NCBI GenBank assembly: GCA_048595745.1
Contig: CP184361.1
Length of the DNA stretch: 64,000 nt
Reading direction: 5' to 3' (one strand)
DNA from: Aquipseudomonas alcaligenes_A
GTDB taxonomy: Bacteria > Pseudomonadota > Gammaproteobacteria > Pseudomonadales > Pseudomonadaceae
Shown here piece after piece: positions 17,731 to 26,533 of this stretch. Position 1 is the stretch's first letter, and each line of letters starts with the position of its first letter. The translations under genes and the position numbers were made by a program. The notes beneath the pieces are model-generated. The model had not been told where the DNA came from. It was given only the letters and a program-made list of their open reading frames with translations, and ran no database searches.

Positions 17731-18564
17731 TCAGACCAGTTCGATACGGTCTTCGTGGATGCGGATCAGGCCCTGCTTGAACAGCCCGCCGATGGCCTTC
17801 TTGAAGTTGCCCTTGCTCACGCCGAAAGCCTTGCTGATCACCTCCGGCGGGCTCTTGTCGGACAGCGCCAGGTTGCCGCCGGCGTCGCGCAGGGCGGTGA
17901 GAATCTGTTCGGACAGCTCATCGCGCGCCTGCTGACCGACCGGTTGCAGGCTCAGGCTGATCTTGCCGTCGGCTCGCAGCTCCTTGATGAAGCCCTTCTC
18001 CTGGGAACCGCCGCGAAGGAACTTGAAAACCTCGTTCTTGTGGATCAGGCCCCAGTGTTGACCATTGATAATGGCCTTGAAGCCCAGATCGGTCTGTTCC
18101 ACCACCAGCAGATCGACTTCCTGGCCGACCTGGTAGTTGGCTGGAACCTTGTCCAGATAGCGGTCCAGACGCGCGGTAGCGGTGATGCGCCGGCTGCGGT
18201 CAAGGTAGACGTGCACCACGCAGTAATCGCCGACCTGCAGCGGGCGCTTCTCCTCGGAGTGCGGCATCAGCAGGTCCTTGGACAGGCCCCAGTCGAAGAA
18301 CAGGCCGATGCGGTTGATGTCGACCACCTTGAGGCTGGCGAAGCCGCCGACCTGCACCTTGGGCTTCTCGGTAGTGGCGATCAGGCGATCTTCGCTGTCC
18401 AGATAGACGAACACGTTGAGCCAGTCGCCCACCTCGCAAGGCTCGCCCTTGGGGATGTAGCGCTTGGGCAGCAGGATCTCGCCATCGGCGCCGCCGTCGA
18501 GGTAGAGACCGAAGTCGGCCAGCTTGGCCACCGGCAGAGAGTTGTAGCGCCCGATCAGAGCCAT
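17731..18564 (-). CDS. CvfB-family S1 RNA-binding protein
   Basis: A 277-residue protein with three consecutive S1/OB-like domains and a C-terminal winged helix (SPPEVISKAFGVSKGNFKKAIGGLFKQGLI), the CvfB/YitL arrangement. It probably binds single-stranded RNA and influences gene expression post-transcriptionally. The ATG at 18564 gives the MALIGRYN start usual for the family; the open frame runs 24 codons further upstream without support. It ends at 17731, directly against the end of the binding-protein gene on the other strand. Confidence 0.88.
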   Translation of the reverse strand: MALIGRYNSLPVAKLADFGLYLDGGADGEILLPKRYIPKGEPCEVGDWLNVFVYLDSEDRLIATTEKPKVQVGGFASLKVVDINRIGLFFDWGLSKDLLMPHSEEKRPLQVGDYCVVHVYLDRSRRITATARLDRYLDKVPANYQVGQEVDLLVVEQTDLGFKAIINGQHWGLIHKNEVFKFLRGGSQEKGFIKELRADGKISLSLQPVGQQARDELSEQILTALRDAGGNLALSDKSPPEVISKAFGVSKGNFKKAIGGLFKQGLIRIHEDRIELV

Positions 18565-18736
18565 GTTCGTCACCCAATTCGAAGAGGCGGGCATTCTACA
18601 CCCCGCGAGACAGCCGGTTACATGCGCCACTGGCATCTAGCACAGGCATGTTTCAGAATCATGGCACGCCGCAACTTCGGCCGGTTCCACCTGTCTGAAT
18701 GACACGGACTCTCGCTGCCTTATCTCAGGAGCTCCT

Positions 18737-20938
18737 GTGCGCCCTTCCAGCCATTGGCTGCCTTACCCCGCCGCGTCGCTTGTCGCGCTCGGCTCGCTGT
18801 ACCTGCTCCTGCCCCTGGCCTGCCGTTACTGGCTGGGCTGGTCGAGCTGGCCCGGCTATGTCTCGGACCTCGGCATCGGCAGCCTGCTCCTGCTGCTGAG
18901 CTATCGCCGCCCCCTGCTGGCTGCACCGCTGGCCGTGGCCTGGGCGCTGATGCTGCTGGGCAATGCCGAGCTGGTCAATGCGGTGGGGCGCATGCCCGAG
19001 CCCAGCGACCTCAAGTACCTGAGTGATCCGCAGTTCGTCAGCCAGTCCACCCAGGGCAGCGGTATCCGCTATCCGCTGCTGGCAGGTGCGCTGACCGTCG
19101 CGGTGCTGGCCTGCCTGCTGCTCGGCCGCCGCCAGGGGCCGAGACTGTCTCGCTACGCCTACGCGCTGCCCGCCTTTCTGCTGCTGGGGCATGCCGCCGA
19201 CCAGTACCTGGCGCCCAGCGAAAACGACCAGTGGCAACTGTTCAACCTGCCGCACAAGGTCCTCGCCGAAAGCACCAGCCGCGCCCGCGTGGCCATCGAG
19301 GACTGGTACGCCGGCGAAGAATCCGGCCTGCCGCCGGACATCGACGGCCTGACCAAGCTCGACCTCTCCGGCACCCCGCTGCTGCCGGGTGGCGGCAAGG
19401 CACGCAACGTGCTGATCGTCACCCTCGAAGGCATCCCCGGTGCCTACATCGCCAAGAATCGCCAGCTGATCGGCAGCCCCTATGCGGAAGACCTGATGCC
19501 GCGCCTGAGCCAATGGGCAGAGCGCAGCATGACCACGCCGGACTATGTGCTGCACAACCACCAGACCATTCGCGGCCTGTACGCGATGCTCTGCGGCGAC
19601 TACGAGAAACTGGACTCCGGCACCCCCAAGGGCGTCGAGCTGCTGACCAGCGAGACCCGCAACCAGCAGTGCCTGCCGCACCAACTGGGCATGATGGGTT
19701 TCCGCACCCACTTCCTGCAGGGTGCCGGCCTGCGCTTCATGGCCAAGGACCAGATCATGCCGCATATGGGCTTCCAGCAGACCCATGGCCGCGACTGGTT
19801 CAAGAACAAGCCCTACCTGGAGTTCCCCTGGGGCATGGACGACAAGGCCTACTTCGAAGGCGCGCTGAAATACGTCCAGCAACTGCGGCAGAACCAGCAG
19901 CCATGGATGCTCACCCTGCTCACCGTCGGCACCCACCAGCCCTACTCCGCGCCCAAGGCCTATCTGGAGCGCTATCCCACCGCCAAGCAGGCTGCCATCC
20001 GCTACCTGGACGACGCCGTGGCCGACTTCCTCGCCGGGCTGGAAAAGCAGGGCGTACTCAAGGACACCCTGGTGATCGTCACCTCCGACGAATCCCACGG
20101 CCTGGAGAACGTGCGCCTGGCCTCGGCCTGGGGCTTCAACCTGGTATTCGCCCCGGAGGGCGACAAGCTGCCGGCGGTTAAACCCGGGGTGTACGGCCAT
20201 GTCGACCTGACCGCCTCGGTGCTCGACTACTTCGACCTGCCGGTGCCGGACAATATTGCCGGACGCTCGCTGTTCCGCGACTACGCCACGCCGCGCGAGA
20301 TCATGTCCTACACCAACGGCCTGCTGCGCCAGCACGACGGCAAGGTGTTCACCGAGTGCACCTTCCAGCAGGTGTGCCGGCGTTATGAAAGCACCCGCTT
20401 CATCGCCGCCGAATCCCAATACCTGGGGCGGGTTACCGGCCGCCAGGCGCGCCTGGTCAGCCAGCGTGCGGACCTGCTCGACCAGTCCATTACCGGCGGC
20501 CAGATCGGCCAACGCTACCAGTTCGCCAACCGCGAACGGATCGACCTCAAGCCCGAGTCGCGTGACGAGTGGGCGGACAACCTGATCGGCGCCCAGTATC
20601 TGGAAATGCCCAAGGGCACCCGTACCCGCGTGACCCTGAAGATCGAGGCCGTGCGCCTGGATCGCAACGGCGCGGCCCTGCGCCTGCTGACCAAGGAATT
20701 CGACCGCGACAACAGCCTGGCGATACCGCCGCTGCCACAGCTCAAGCGCGGTGAAAGCATCCAGCTGAGTTTCGACTTCGACAACCCGGAAACGCGCAAG
20801 GCCTTCTCCTTCCATCTGCTGGGCGAAGGCCACGGCGCCATCCGCATCAGCGACTTCAGCGTGGTCACCGAGCCATTGCCGCCCGAACTGGTGGCGGCCC
20901 AGGAGCCGGAGTCGGCCATGGAGGCCGCAGCGCACTGA
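18737..20938 (+). CDS. LTA synthase-like sulfatase-superfamily membrane enzyme
   Basis: A 733-residue protein with about four N-terminal membrane helices (first 160 residues) followed by a large periplasmic alkaline-phosphatase/sulfatase-fold domain. Metal-binding motifs are visible at TLEGIPGAYI, HQTIRGLYAMLCG (Thr277 is the likely nucleophile) and SDESHG. Members transfer phosphoglycerol or phosphoethanolamine groups; in Gram-negatives the acceptor is often a periplasmic glucan or lipid A, and none is specified here. A beta-rich C-terminal extension (about 600-733) is unusual for plain LtaS. The start is GTG with an AGGAG upstream. Confidence 0.85.
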   Translation: MRPSSHWLPYPAASLVALGSLYLLLPLACRYWLGWSSWPGYVSDLGIGSLLLLLSYRRPLLAAPLAVAWALMLLGNAELVNAVGRMPEPSDLKYLSDPQFVSQSTQGSGIRYPLLAGALTVAVLACLLLGRRQGPRLSRYAYALPAFLLLGHAADQYLAPSENDQWQLFNLPHKVLAESTSRARVAIEDWYAGEESGLPPDIDGLTKLDLSGTPLLPGGGKARNVLIVTLEGIPGAYIAKNRQLIGSPYAEDLMPRLSQWAERSMTTPDYVLHNHQTIRGLYAMLCGDYEKLDSGTPKGVELLTSETRNQQCLPHQLGMMGFRTHFLQGAGLRFMAKDQIMPHMGFQQTHGRDWFKNKPYLEFPWGMDDKAYFEGALKYVQQLRQNQQPWMLTLLTVGTHQPYSAPKAYLERYPTAKQAAIRYLDDAVADFLAGLEKQGVLKDTLVIVTSDESHGLENVRLASAWGFNLVFAPEGDKLPAVKPGVYGHVDLTASVLDYFDLPVPDNIAGRSLFRDYATPREIMSYTNGLLRQHDGKVFTECTFQQVCRRYESTRFIAAESQYLGRVTGRQARLVSQRADLLDQSITGGQIGQRYQFANRERIDLKPESRDEWADNLIGAQYLEMPKGTRTRVTLKIEAVRLDRNGAALRLLTKEFDRDNSLAIPPLPQLKRGESIQLSFDFDNPETRKAFSFHLLGEGHGAIRISDFSVVTEPLPPELVAAQEPESAMEAAAH

Positions 20939-20953
20939 ACCGCGGCCTGCTCT

Positions 20954-20999
20954 TCCCCTCTCCCGGGGAGAAGGACCGTAGCCCGGATGCAATCCGGGG
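20954..20999. repeat. two adjacent palindromic intergenic repeats
   Basis: First a CCCCTCTCCC-GGGGAG palindrome, then a separate REP-like unit CCCGGAT-GCA-ATCCGGG (20982-20998), a perfect 7-3-7 inverted repeat of a type common in Pseudomonas and related genomes. Both lie between convergent genes. Confidence 0.75.
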
Positions 21000-21032
21000 A
21001 AAGCACCGCCTGCATCCCCCCCTGGTCAGTCC

Positions 21033-22172
21033 CTATCGGCCTGAGACCAGGCCCAACCGAACCAGCTTGCCGTCCGGTGCATCGGTCAGCAGGTAGAGAA
21101 AACCATCCGGCCCCTGGCGCACATCGCGGATGCGCCAGCCCCGGTCCTGCAGCAGACGCTCCTCATGCACCACCTGATCGCCCTGCAGCTGCAGGCGAAT
21201 TAGCGCCTGCCCCGCCAGCGCCCCGATGAACAGACTGTGCTGCCAGGCCGGAAAGCGCTCGGCGCTGTAGAAGGCCATGCCGGAAACCGCCGGGGACTTC
21301 TCCCACACATGATGCGGCGGCTCGGTGCCGGCCACCGTCGCGCCCTCGGCCTCGGGAATCGGCAGGAAGCTGTAATTGATGCCATGAGTTGCCTTCGGCC
21401 AGCCGTAGTTGCGCCCCGCCCGGGGGATATTGATCTCGTCGCCGCCGCGCGGACCATGTTCATGCAGCCAGAGCTGGCCACTCCAGGGATTGAGCGCCAG
21501 CCCCTGCGGGTTACGGTGACCATAGGACCAGATCTCCGGGCGTACGCCCTCGCGGCCGACGAAGGGGTTGTCCGCCGGTACGCCACCGCCCAGCTGCAGG
21601 CGCACCAGCTTGCCCTGCAGCTTGTCCAGCTGCTGCGCGGTGGCCCGCTGGTTGTTCTCGCCCAGGCTCACGTAAAGCTGGCCATCAGCACCGAAGGCCA
21701 TGCGCGAGCCGAAGTGGATGCCCTCGGAGAGCTTTGGCAGCTGGCGGAAAATCACCCGGAACCCCTCCAGCGCGCTCAGGTCCTCCTTCAGCCGACCATA
21801 GCCGACCGCCGTGCCGGCCCGCTGCCCCTCGTCGTCCGCCTCGGCGTAGCTTAGGTAGACCAGGCGATCGGTGGCGAAGCTTGGCGACAGCGCGATATCC
21901 AGCAACCCGCCCTGACCACGGGCGAACACCGCCGGCACGCCGCCCAGCGGCGGATGCAGGCGCCCCTGGACATCCAGCAGGCGCAGACGCCCGGGGCGCT
22001 CGCTGATCAGGCAGCCCTGCCCCTCCGGCAGGAAGGCCAGAGCCCAGGGATGCTCAAGACCACCGATCACCTCGGTCAGCTGCAATTCGCCCAGCTCGCT
22101 GCGCTCGGCCATGACCGGCGGAGTCAGCGCCAGCAGGCTCGTCACGGCCAGCGCCAGCAGTGCTCGTTTCAT
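21033..22172 (-). CDS. PQQ-dependent sugar dehydrogenase-like protein (YliI family)
   Basis: A 379-residue periplasmic six-bladed propeller related to soluble aldose dehydrogenase YliI/Asd. It has a signal peptide (1-22, cut after VMA) and the family segments LEHPWALAFLPEG, GHRNPQGLALNP and HEHGPRGGDEIN. The catalytic His and the PQQ/calcium-binding residues are expected in these loops. It oxidises aldose sugars with PQQ; the natural substrate is unclear. It is convergent with the LtaS-like gene and divergent from the pseudouridine synthase gene. Confidence 0.9.
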   Translation of the reverse strand: MKRALLALAVTSLLALTPPVMAERSELGELQLTEVIGGLEHPWALAFLPEGQGCLISERPGRLRLLDVQGRLHPPLGGVPAVFARGQGGLLDIALSPSFATDRLVYLSYAEADDEGQRAGTAVGYGRLKEDLSALEGFRVIFRQLPKLSEGIHFGSRMAFGADGQLYVSLGENNQRATAQQLDKLQGKLVRLQLGGGVPADNPFVGREGVRPEIWSYGHRNPQGLALNPWSGQLWLHEHGPRGGDEINIPRAGRNYGWPKATHGINYSFLPIPEAEGATVAGTEPPHHVWEKSPAVSGMAFYSAERFPAWQHSLFIGALAGQALIRLQLQGDQVVHEERLLQDRGWRIRDVRQGPDGFLYLLTDAPDGKLVRLGLVSGR

Positions 22173-22272
22173 CGTCGTTATCCCGATCCGTCGCTAACCT
22201 TGTAGCGCAATCCCGGCAAAGCCCCCAGGCCGGGTACAATGCCGTTCATTTCCCGATGTGACACCCACCACC

Positions 22273-22995
22273 ATGACCGAAGCCGAACGCCTGTCCAAAC
22301 GCCTGATCCAGCTCACCTCCTGCTCGCGGCGCGAAGCCGAGCTGTACATCGAAGGGGGCTGGGTCACGGTGGACGGCCAGGTGGTGGAAGAACCCCAGCA
22401 CCCGGTAACCCACGAACAAGTGGTGCTGCTGCCCGGCGCCAAGGCCGAAACCCAGTTACCGGTCACCCTGCTGCTGCACAAGCCGGTCGGCCTCGGTTGC
22501 GGCCTGGGCGCCAACTCCACCCAGCAGCTGCTCAGCCATGCGCACCACTGGAGCGAAGACCCCAGCGGCATCCGGCCGCTGCAGCGCCACCTGCGTCGCC
22601 TGGAGCTGCTCACCCCGCTGGAAACCGACGCCAGCGGCCTGCTGGTGTTCAGCCAGAGCCATGCGGTGCAGCGCCTGTTCAAGGAAAAAGGTGCGGAGCT
22701 GGAACAGGAATACCTGGTGGATGTGGCCGGCAGCCTGGACGAGAAAGGGATCAAGCGCCTGAGCTTCGGCTTCAGCTACAAGGGCACGACCCTGCCGCCG
22801 TGCAAGGTCAGCTGGCAGAGCGAAACGCGGCTGCGCTTCGCCATCAAGGCGGTACAACCGGGGCAGCTGCGCTACATGTGCGAGCACGTCGGCCTGCAGG
22901 TGCTGGGCATCCGTCGCCTGCGCTTCGGCCGCACCGGCCTGGCCAAGGTGCCGGTGGGCCAGTGGCGCTACCTGGGACTCAGCGAGAAGTTCTGA
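22273..22995 (+). CDS. RsuA/RluB/E/F-family pseudouridine synthase
   Basis: A 240-residue RNA-modifying enzyme. An N-terminal S4 RNA-binding domain (RLSKRLIQLTSCSRREAELY) precedes a pseudouridine synthase domain with the catalytic Asp in ETDASGLLVFS. The usual RLD at that position is replaced by LETD, a common variant in a divergent Pseudomonas subgroup. The target uridine in rRNA cannot be stated. The ATG at 22273 is preferred over an in-frame GTG 15 bases upstream. It ends 6 bases before the stop of the convergent binding-protein gene. Confidence 0.87.
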   Translation: MTEAERLSKRLIQLTSCSRREAELYIEGGWVTVDGQVVEEPQHPVTHEQVVLLPGAKAETQLPVTLLLHKPVGLGCGLGANSTQQLLSHAHHWSEDPSGIRPLQRHLRRLELLTPLETDASGLLVFSQSHAVQRLFKEKGAELEQEYLVDVAGSLDEKGIKRLSFGFSYKGTTLPPCKVSWQSETRLRFAIKAVQPGQLRYMCEHVGLQVLGIRRLRFGRTGLAKVPVGQWRYLGLSEKF

Positions 22996-23001
22996 ACCCG
23001 C

Positions 23002-23727
23002 TCAATAATCCGCGTAGCGCTGCTCGATGCGCGCGTATTCGCCGCTGGCCCGGATCGCCGCCAGGCCGCGATCGAAGCGATCACGCTGCTCGGCCAGGCG
23101 GAAGCCGACACTGTAGGCCGTCGGCGGGAACAGCATGTACTGGGTCACCGGCTGACGGATATCGACCTGATCGGCGACCTCGTGGTTGAAGTACCTCAGG
23201 ATGCGCGGGTCGCCAACCACCAGATCAATGCGCCCGCTGTACAGAAGGCGATTGCGGTTGATCTGCTGCGCCTCCTCGCGGTAACGCGGGTTGGCCTCGG
23301 CCATGGCCTGAAATGCCGGCCCCAGCAGAAAACGGGCGCGCTGGAAGCTGCTGATCGAATAATCGTGCAGATCCGCGATGCGGGTAATGCGATAGCCACG
23401 CGACGACAGTGCCATGACCACGTTCTGACAACGAATATAGGGCTCGGAGTAGAACGCCTCGATGCCGCTGTAGGGATTGGTGGTGGCAATGCCATCCAGA
23501 TCACCACGACTGAGGGCCAGGTGCAGGCGCTCCATCGGCGCGTGGTACACCTGCGGCTCATCCCCGGCAGCACGCACCGCCGCCGCCACGATGTCGTACT
23601 CCAGGCCACGGTGCTCGCCCTCGAACACATAAGGCGGCTTGTGCGTACCAAAGCCCACGCGCAAAGACTCGGCCTGTAAGACGGGCGCCAGTGTCACCAG
23701 CAGCCACGGCCAGACGCGTCGAAACAT
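23002..23727 (-). CDS. periplasmic substrate-binding protein (PBP type 2)
   Basis: A 241-residue family-3 solute-binding protein with a signal peptide (1-19, ending LQA). The fold markers include LRVGFGTHKPPYVFEG, GDLDGIATTNPYSG and a C-terminal IRASGEYARIEQRYADY. Like the binding protein at 16972 it has no adjacent permease and may be an orphan. The two are paralogues of the same general group but not close copies. Confidence 0.85.
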   Translation of the reverse strand: MFRRVWPWLLVTLAPVLQAESLRVGFGTHKPPYVFEGEHRGLEYDIVAAAVRAAGDEPQVYHAPMERLHLALSRGDLDGIATTNPYSGIEAFYSEPYIRCQNVVMALSSRGYRITRIADLHDYSISSFQRARFLLGPAFQAMAEANPRYREEAQQINRNRLLYSGRIDLVVGDPRILRYFNHEVADQVDIRQPVTQYMLFPPTAYSVGFRLAEQRDRFDRGLAAIRASGEYARIEQRYADY

Positions 23728-23864
23728 GCAGTTCCCCCTGTCAGTCTGCCAAGCATAGGCGCTGCTCGCGAATGGGTGCTATCACTCGCGGATATGCCGG
23801 CCGATTCATCCGGTGGCAGCCTCTTGCGGCTAGACTCAGCGCTCTCAGCCGATGGAGAACTGCC

Positions 23865-24842
23865 ATGCTTAAAGCCGAATACCAACACCGCGGAAAAGTT
23901 CCGCAGGACGTGATCGAAGCGGTCAAGCTGGAGCTGCCGCCACTGGCCGCCGGCCAGGCTCTGGTCAAGGTACTGGCCGCGCCGATCAACCCGTCCGACG
24001 TGCTCACCCTGACCGGCGAATACGGCATGCTGCCGCCGCTGCCGGCCATCGGCGGCAACGAGGGGGTCGGCCGCGTCGAGCAGCTTGGCGATGGCGTCAA
24101 GCACCTCAAGGTCGGCCAGACCGTGCTGCTGCCGGTGGGCTGCGGTACCTGGGTGACCCACCTCAACGCCCCGGCCGACAAGCTGATCCCGCTACCGGAT
24201 GCCGACCCGCAGCAGCTGGCGATGATGACCATCAACCCGCCGACCGCCTCCTTGCTGCTCAGCCAGTTCGTCGACCTGCAACCCGGTGACTGGGTGATCC
24301 AGAACGCCGCCAACTCCGGCGTCGGCGGCTACCTGATCCAGCTGGCCAAGCTGCGCGGCTTCAAAACCATCAACGTGGTGCGCCGCGAGTCGGCGGTGGC
24401 CGGTGTCCAGGCCGAGGGCGGCGACGTGGTGCTGGTAGACGGGCCCGACCTGCACAAGCGCGTGCGCGAGGCCACCGGCGGCGCCAAGCTGATGCTCGGC
24501 ATCGACGCCATCGGCGGCCCGGCCACCGACCACATCGCGGCCTGCCTCAGCGAGGGCGGCACCCTGGTGAACTACGGTCTGATGAGTGGCCAGCCGTGCC
24601 AGGTGTCGGCAGCCTCCTTCGTGTTCCGTGACGTAACCCTGCGCGGCTTCTGGCTGGCCAAGTGGTTCCAGAAGGCCACCCCGGCCGAGCAGATGAAGGT
24701 GTTCGGCGAGCTGACCCAGCTGATCGCCAGCGGCAAGCTCAAGGCGCGCATCGCCGCCACCTACAGCGTGGCGCAGATCAAGGAAGCGGTGGCCGCGGCC
24801 GCCAGCGGTGAGCGTGACGGCAAGATCCTGATCGTGCCCTGA
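23865..24842 (+). CDS. MECR/quinone reductase-like zinc-independent MDR oxidoreductase
   Basis: A 325-residue medium-chain dehydrogenase/reductase that resembles the mitochondrial enoyl-thioester reductase MECR. The family's INPSDVLTLTGEYG, IGGNEGVGRVEQLGDGV and NAANSGVGGYLIQLAK (NADPH site) are present. The zinc-binding cysteines of alcohol dehydrogenases are absent, so an NADPH-dependent enoyl or quinone reductase activity is likely. The ATG at 23865 follows TGGAG. It ends in a strong terminator. Confidence 0.87.
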   Translation: MLKAEYQHRGKVPQDVIEAVKLELPPLAAGQALVKVLAAPINPSDVLTLTGEYGMLPPLPAIGGNEGVGRVEQLGDGVKHLKVGQTVLLPVGCGTWVTHLNAPADKLIPLPDADPQQLAMMTINPPTASLLLSQFVDLQPGDWVIQNAANSGVGGYLIQLAKLRGFKTINVVRRESAVAGVQAEGGDVVLVDGPDLHKRVREATGGAKLMLGIDAIGGPATDHIAACLSEGGTLVNYGLMSGQPCQVSAASFVFRDVTLRGFWLAKWFQKATPAEQMKVFGELTQLIASGKLKARIAATYSVAQIKEAVAAAASGERDGKILIVP

Positions 24843-24860
24843 TCGGTTCGAGCCAAAAGA

Positions 24861-24890
24861 AAAAGGGGGCCTGCTGGCCCCCTTCTCGTT
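24861..24890 (+). terminator. rho-independent terminator
   Basis: A perfect GGGGGCC/GGCCCCC stem with a four-base loop and a TTCTCGTTT tail, starting 23 bases after the MECR-like stop codon. An A-run on the other side means it may also work weakly on the minus strand. Confidence 0.88.
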
Positions 24891-24908
24891 TCACCGCTGA
24901 CCTATATG

Positions 24909-25014
24909 CTCCCCTCTCCCACCTGTGGGAGAGGGGCTGGGGGAGAGGACAATCCAGCTACGCCCCTCTCCCCAACCCTCTCCCCAACCCTCTCCCGTAA
25001 ACGGGAGAGGGGGC
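24909..25014. repeat. compound CCCTCTCCC repeat cluster
   Basis: A perfect 12-bp inverted repeat (CCCCTCTCCCAC at 24911-24922 with its complement at 25025-equivalent position 24925-24936) is followed by a 12-base unit CCCTCTCCCCAA repeated twice near 24964-24987, and a perfect 11-bp inverted repeat (24988-24998 with 25001-25011). It fills the gap between two convergent genes. Confidence 0.8.
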
Positions 25015-25021
25015 AACATCC

Positions 25022-26356
25022 TCATTCCGCCGCCGGCTTCTTGCGCTTGAGCGGGGCCATGCCGTCCTGGCTGACCAGGGGCGCCGCCTTGGGTGCGTTG
25101 GCGCGCCGCTTGGGTGCGGTCTTGGTGGCCGATTTCTTGGCCCCGTCCTTCTTGTCGGTCTTTTTCTTCTTCACGCCGACCGCCTTGCCGGACGCCTTGA
25201 CGTTCTTCGGCCCCTGGTAGCTGCCCTTGAGCTCCTTGATCACGCGGCGCTCGAAGCGCTGCTTGAGGTAGCGCTCGATGCTCGACATCAGGTTCCAGTC
25301 GTTGTGGCAGATCAGCGAAATCGCCAGGCCGCTGGCGCCGGCGCGGCCGGTACGGCCGATGCGGTGCACGTACTCGTCACCGGAGCGCGGCATGTCGAAG
25401 TTGATCACCAGATCGAGGTCGTCGATATCCAGGCCACGGGCGGCCACATCGGTCGCCACCAGCACCTTGCTGCCGCCCTGGCGGAAGCGATCGATGGCCA
25501 GCTTGCGGTCCTTCTGGTCCTTCTCGCCGTGCAGCACGAAGGCCTTGTAGTCCAGCGCGACCAGATGGCCGTAGAGACGGTCAACCTGGGCGCGGGTGTT
25601 GCAGAAGATCATCGCCTTGCGGTGCGGCTCGTTGGACAGCAACCACTGCACGAGGCGCTCCTTGTGCATGGCATCGTCGGCCGTGATGATCTGCTGGACG
25701 GTGGTCGCACTGAGCTGGTCGACGCTGTTGAGCTTCAGATGCAGCGGCTCGCGCAGCACCTTGGCGATCATCTCGCGCAGCACCTTGCCGCCGCCGGTGG
25801 CGGAGAACAGCAGGGTCTGCTGGCGGTTGGCGCACTCATGGGTGATGCGCTCGATGTCCTCGGCGAAGCCCAGGTCGAGCATGCGGTCGGCCTCGTCCAG
25901 CACCAGCACTTCGACACCATTGAGCTTGAGGCTGCCGGCGTTGAGGTGCTCCATCAGCCGGCCGGGGGTAGCGATCAGCAGGTCGGGCTGCTTGCGCAGC
26001 AACGCGGCCTGCTCCTTGAAGTCCTCGCCGCCGGTGACCAGGCCAGCCTTGATGAAGGTGTACTGGGAGAAGCGCTCGACCTCCTTGAGGATCTGCTGGG
26101 CCAGCTCGCGGGTCGGCAGCAGGATCAGCGAACGCACGTCGGTGCGCTGCTTCGAGCTGGCATCGCCGAGCAGACGGTTGAGCAGCGGTAGCAGGAAGGC
26201 CGCGGTCTTGCCGCTGCCGGTCTGCGCCGTAACCCGCAGGTCGCGTCCCTCCAGCGCCGGCGGAATGGCCGCCTGCTGCACCGGCGTCGGCTCGGTGAAG
26301 TTCAGCTCGGCGACGGCCTTGAGCAGGCGTTCATGCAGGGCGAATTGGGAGAACAC
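25022..26356 (-). CDS. DEAD-box ATP-dependent RNA helicase
   Basis: A 444-residue helicase with all core motifs: the Q motif (FTEPTPVQQAAIP), Walker A AQTGSGKT, PTRELA, TPGR, DEAD, FSATGGG (motif III region), ARGLD and HRIGRTGR. The last 70 residues are a Lys-rich, low-complexity tail that probably binds RNA. It remodels RNA structure, for instance in ribosome assembly or mRNA decay; the specific paralogue (SrmB- or RhlE-like) is not certain. Divergent from yhhQ. Confidence 0.93.
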   Translation of the reverse strand: MFSQFALHERLLKAVAELNFTEPTPVQQAAIPPALEGRDLRVTAQTGSGKTAAFLLPLLNRLLGDASSKQRTDVRSLILLPTRELAQQILKEVERFSQYTFIKAGLVTGGEDFKEQAALLRKQPDLLIATPGRLMEHLNAGSLKLNGVEVLVLDEADRMLDLGFAEDIERITHECANRQQTLLFSATGGGKVLREMIAKVLREPLHLKLNSVDQLSATTVQQIITADDAMHKERLVQWLLSNEPHRKAMIFCNTRAQVDRLYGHLVALDYKAFVLHGEKDQKDRKLAIDRFRQGGSKVLVATDVAARGLDIDDLDLVINFDMPRSGDEYVHRIGRTGRAGASGLAISLICHNDWNLMSSIERYLKQRFERRVIKELKGSYQGPKNVKASGKAVGVKKKKTDKKDGAKKSATKTAPKRRANAPKAAPLVSQDGMAPLKRKKPAAE

Positions 26357-26493
26357 AGGGGCTTACCTCGGCACGGAAAATCGGAAACAGCCGCATAGGT
26401 TACCGGTTGTCGGGGCAAAAGAGCGTATTTGATCGAATTTTGTACAAATCCTGGCAAACGGATAGAATGCGCGCCGCCTGCCATCCCGGCCGG

Positions 26494-26526
26494 CATGGGT
26501 TCCCTAACCCCATCCCCAAAAAAGGT
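26494..26526 (+). promoter_or_regulatory. class-I preQ1-like riboswitch controlling yhhQ
   Basis: Stem P1 pairs AUGGG (26495-26499) with CCCAU (26509-26513); the loop holds CCUAA and an extra C at 26508, the expected ligand-contacting position. An A-rich linker AAAAAA (26518-26523) is followed by GG. The loop CCU (26503-26505) can pair with AGG (26523-26525) to form the second pseudoknot stem. That AGG is also the yhhQ ribosome binding site, so ligand binding would block translation. The layout closely follows the class-I preQ1 aptamer, and the gene downstream is a queuosine-precursor transporter. Confidence 0.85.
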
Positions 26527-26533
26527 AGCCTCC

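Noticed and set aside
18725..20992. A 755-codon open frame on the minus strand opposite the LtaS-like gene.
   Set aside because: Antisense shadow; the plus-strand frame has clear enzyme motifs.
24909..25014. A CRISPR-like array of short repeats.
   Set aside because: Units are 12 bases with no unique spacers of regular length; it is a palindromic repeat cluster.
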